Part shown: positions 62,193 to 64,000 of the stretch, piece by piece
Position numbering within the stretch: position 1 is the first letter of the stretch
Layout of the letters: the number at the start of each line of letters is the position of its first letter
NCBI GenBank assembly: GCA_963755395.1
Contig: CAVWJJ010000002.1
Coordinates: forward strand, 372,001-436,000
DNA: 64,000 nt
Direction: 5' to 3'
Source of the DNA: DAHVFK01 sp963755395
Lineage (GTDB): Bacteria > Pseudomonadota > Gammaproteobacteria > Burkholderiales > SG8-39
Position numbers and translations under genes: made by a program
Notes under the pieces: generated by a model
What the model was told of the DNA's origin: nothing
What the model saw: the letters and a program-made list of their open reading frames with translations, nothing else
Database searches by the model: none

Positions 62193-62752
62193 GTTCGCGC
62201 TTTCAGCAGCACGAGCACGGCGCCGCTGCCGCCCTGTGCCTGCGGCGCCTGGCAGAATGCCAGCACCTCGTCGCGCAGCATCAGCCATTTCCTGAGCTTG
62301 TGCTTCAGCACCGGCTCGCGATTGGGCGAGCCCAGCCCCTTGCCGTGCACGATGCGCACGCAATGCCGGCCGCGCAACGCGCAGCGGCGCAGAAACTCGG
62401 CCACGCTGATCGCCGCCTGCGCCCGGTTCATGCCGTGCAGGTCGAGCTCGTCCTGCACCACCCAGTGGCCGCGCCGCAGGCGGCGCAGGGCCTGGCGCGA
62501 AAGCCCGTCGCGCAAATAGACAAGCTCTTCTCCCGACTCGAGCGCGTCGTCGAGCGTGACCGGCCCGCTAAGCGTCTCGGCCAGGGCGGCGCGCTCGTCG
62601 CGCCGGCTGTGCTGCGGAATCGGCGCCGGCGGCGCCCGCCTCAGCGGCTTGCGCCTTGCGGGCGCGATCGGTTGCACGTCAGCCACCGCGCGACGGAAGT
62701 CCAGGTCGTCGTCGGGCGGCTTGCGCGTGGCCGGCACCGGGGCATTCCTCAC
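62189..62752 (-). CDS. Smr-domain protein
   Basis: A 187-residue protein with a C-terminal Smr domain: VQDELDLHGMNRAQAAISVAEF, then CVRIVHGKGLGSPNREPVLKHKLRKWL, with the LDLHG and HGKG motifs (quoted in parts). Stand-alone Smr proteins are nucleases acting on structured nucleic acid. The start is GTG at 62752, overlapping the trxB stop (GTGA), so the two are coupled. The first 90 residues are Pro/Arg-rich and probably disordered. Confidence 0.9.
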   Translation of the reverse strand: MRNAPVPATRKPPDDDLDFRRAVADVQPIAPARRKPLRRAPPAPIPQHSRRDERAALAETLSGPVTLDDALESGEELVYLRDGLSRQALRRLRRGHWVVQDELDLHGMNRAQAAISVAEFLRRCALRGRHCVRIVHGKGLGSPNREPVLKHKLRKWLMLRDEVLAFCQAPQAQGGSGAVLVLLKART

Positions 62753-63702
62753 CCGGCCAGGCTGTCGAGGTACTTCTCGGCGTCGAGCGCGGCCATGCAG
62801 CCGCTCGACGCGCTGGTGACGGCCTGACGATAGACGTGGTCCTGCACGTCGCCGGCGGCGAATACGCCGGCCGCGCTGGTCGCAGTTGCGTTGCCGTTGC
62901 GCCCGCCGCGGGTCACGATGTACCCGTTCTCCATTTCGAGCTGGCGTTCGAAGATCGACGTATTCGGAGTGTGTCCGATGGCCACGAACAGGCCGGTCAC
63001 GGCAAGCTGTTTCGCGGCCCCGGTGGCCGCGTGCTTGAGCTGCAGGCCGGTGACGCCGCTCTTGTCCCCCAGCACTTCGTCCAGCACGTGGTGCCACTCC
63101 AGCCGCACGTTGCCTTCGGCCGCCTTTTTCATGAGCTTGTCGATCATGATCTTCTCGGCCCGTAGCTTGTCGCGCCGGTGCACCAGCGTCACCGTGCGCG
63201 CGATATTGGCGAGATACAGCGCCTCCTCGACCGCGGTGTTGCCGCCGCCGATCACGGCGACGTCCTGACCCTTGTAGAAGAAGCCGTCGCAGGTGGCGCA
63301 GGCGGACACGCCGCGCCCCATGAACTTCTGCTCCGATTCGAGCCCGAGGTACTTGGCCGAGGCGCCGGTGGCGACGATGAGCGCATCGCAGGTATAGGTC
63401 GCCGAGTCCCCCTCGAGCACCAGTGGCCGCTCGCCCAGGCGCGCGCTGTGCACATGGTCGAACACGATCTCGGTTTCGAAGCGCTCGGCGTGCTTCTGAA
63501 AGCGCTCCATCAGCTCGGGGCCCTGGACGCCGTTCGCGTCCGCCGGCCAGTTGTCCACGTCGGTGGTGGTCATCAGCTGGCCGCCCTGTGCCAGGCCGGT
63601 GACAAGCAGGGGGCGCAGGTTGGCTCGCGCGGCGTACACCGCGGCGGTGTAGCCGGCCGGGCCGGAACCGAGGATAAGCAGGCGTGTATGACGGGTGGCC
63701 AT
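62749..63702 (-). CDS. trxB: Thioredoxin-disulfide reductase
   Basis: A 317-residue flavoprotein that reduces thioredoxin with NADPH. FAD site LLILGSGPAGYTAAVYAARA, redox-active CATC in GVSACATCDGFFYKG, NADPH site VIGGGNTAVEEALYL, and the C-terminal GVFAAGDVQDHVYRQAVTSA are all present. It is the first gene of the trxB-smr operon and divergent from the Crp/Fnr-type gene. Confidence 0.97.
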   Translation of the reverse strand: MATRHTRLLILGSGPAGYTAAVYAARANLRPLLVTGLAQGGQLMTTTDVDNWPADANGVQGPELMERFQKHAERFETEIVFDHVHSARLGERPLVLEGDSATYTCDALIVATGASAKYLGLESEQKFMGRGVSACATCDGFFYKGQDVAVIGGGNTAVEEALYLANIARTVTLVHRRDKLRAEKIMIDKLMKKAAEGNVRLEWHHVLDEVLGDKSGVTGLQLKHAATGAAKQLAVTGLFVAIGHTPNTSIFERQLEMENGYIVTRGGRNGNATATSAAGVFAAGDVQDHVYRQAVTSASSGCMAALDAEKYLDSLAG

Positions 63703-63740
63703 GGCAGGGCGGGGGGCTGCGGCAGCGCTTCGGTCGATCG

Positions 63741-63760
63741 CGGTCGATTATAAACGACCG
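63741..63760. promoter_or_regulatory. Inverted repeat over the trxB -10 element (possible operator)
   Basis: CGGTCG (63741-63746) and CGACCG (63755-63760) are arranged as an inverted repeat with an eight-base centre that contains TATAAT on the minus strand (63752-63747). A further CGGTCGAT copy lies just to the left (63731-63738). A protein bound here would block trxB transcription; this is inference. Confidence 0.4.
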
Positions 63761-63811
63761 ATTCTGCTAACATTGCCACGTTCACAGGCGCGATACCAAG
63801 CGGGGAGGAGC

Positions 63812-64000
63812 ATGGCGGGCGTACCCACGACAGTGTCGACAACGGTGCTGAGAGCGGTTCCACTGTTCTCGAGCGTCCCCGACGAGCAATTGCGCGCTCT
63901 CGCCACGGTGGTCACGCGCAGGAGCGTGGCGCGCGGGGCGACAATCATGGTGGCGGGCGATCAGACCGACTCGCTTTACATCATCCTTTCGGGCCGGCTG
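63812..64000 (+). CDS. Crp/Fnr-type cyclic nucleotide-binding domain protein, N-terminal part (runs off the window)
   Basis: The first 63 codons of a protein with a cyclic nucleotide-binding fold: VPLFSSVPDEQLRALATVV, then the characteristic beta segment ARGATIMVAGDQTDSLYIILSGRL. The ATG at 63812 follows GGGGAGGAG. Whether a DNA-binding helix-turn-helix follows cannot be seen, so it may be a Crp/Fnr regulator or another cNMP-binding protein. Confidence 0.8.
   Translation, partial: MAGVPTTVSTTVLRAVPLFSSVPDEQLRALATVVTRRSVARGATIMVAGDQTDSLYIILSGRL

Overview
The window is a 64 kb stretch of GC-rich chromosomal DNA (about two thirds G+C by eye). Gene content and order point to a betaproteobacterium. 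The strongest marker is the block rpmG-rpmB / radC / coaBC / dut / clpA-clpS / cspA-like / icd / DUF192, an arrangement I associate with Burkholderiales-like genomes. I see no phage genes, insertion sequences, CRISPR arrays, tRNA genes or rRNA genes. The contig is probably from an environmental or metagenomic genome: a few very conserved genes (clpS, clpA, icd, pntB) are riddled with one-base indels while the surrounding genes are clean.

Layout. 1-7526: start of gluQRS (minus), then thioredoxin, pirin, fumC, purN, a DUF3108 gene with one frameshift, an RsmB-type methyltransferase, a convergent TerC transporter and a fatty acid desaturase. 7545-17560: housekeeping (L33, L28, RadC, CoaBC, dUTPase, ClpA/ClpS, cold shock protein, isocitrate dehydrogenase, superoxide dismutase), with a FecR-domain protein, a lysine-rich secreted peptide and a DUF192 protein. 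17680-24276: SulP transporter and the glycolate oxidase genes glcD-glcE / glcF, split by a gene on the opposite strand. 24273-38952: a nearly gapless plus-strand run of molybdopterin oxidoreductase, histone-deacetylase-like hydrolase, four-PAS diguanylate cyclase, ABC exporter, fused compatible-solute-type ABC transporter, transhydrogenase pntAA-pntAB-pntB, LutC, a class I glutamine amidotransferase and an antiporter. 38963-42888: a YbdK-type carboxylate-amine ligase, an ion-transporter-superfamily permease and a KefB-like antiporter. 42929-47876: a TRAP transporter operon (dctP-dctQ-dctM) with an amidase and a small membrane protein, preceded by a strikingly folded 5' leader. 47873-53687 (minus): PAS protein, TrpD2/YbiB-like protein, HD-domain protein, RNase P RNA, DUF3025, pyrC, rsmI. 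53686-64000: yraN-diaA/gmhA-dolP-rfaE2, a hypothetical gene, an ABC-F ATPase, a RhlE helicase, an SDR, a GNAT-like protein, glnB, an Smr protein, trxB and the start of a Crp/Fnr-type gene.

How the genes work together. Central carbon and redox metabolism are represented by fumC, icd, transhydrogenase, glycolate oxidase and LutC. Oxidative and redox homeostasis is covered by thioredoxin, thioredoxin reductase, SodB, pirin and several ion antiporters. The TRAP-amidase operon looks like a carboxylate or amide uptake and hydrolysis unit.

The most interesting non-coding signal is the dctP leader at 42966-43065. It starts two bases after the transcription start predicted from a good sigma70-type promoter, folds into a closed multi-branch structure, and ends just before the ribosome binding site, as expected for a cis-regulatory RNA of a class I do not recognise. 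Other points of note are two genes with no standard start codon (the OpuC-like fusion and rhlE), a protein gene that reads into RNase P RNA, and the indel-dense conserved genes.
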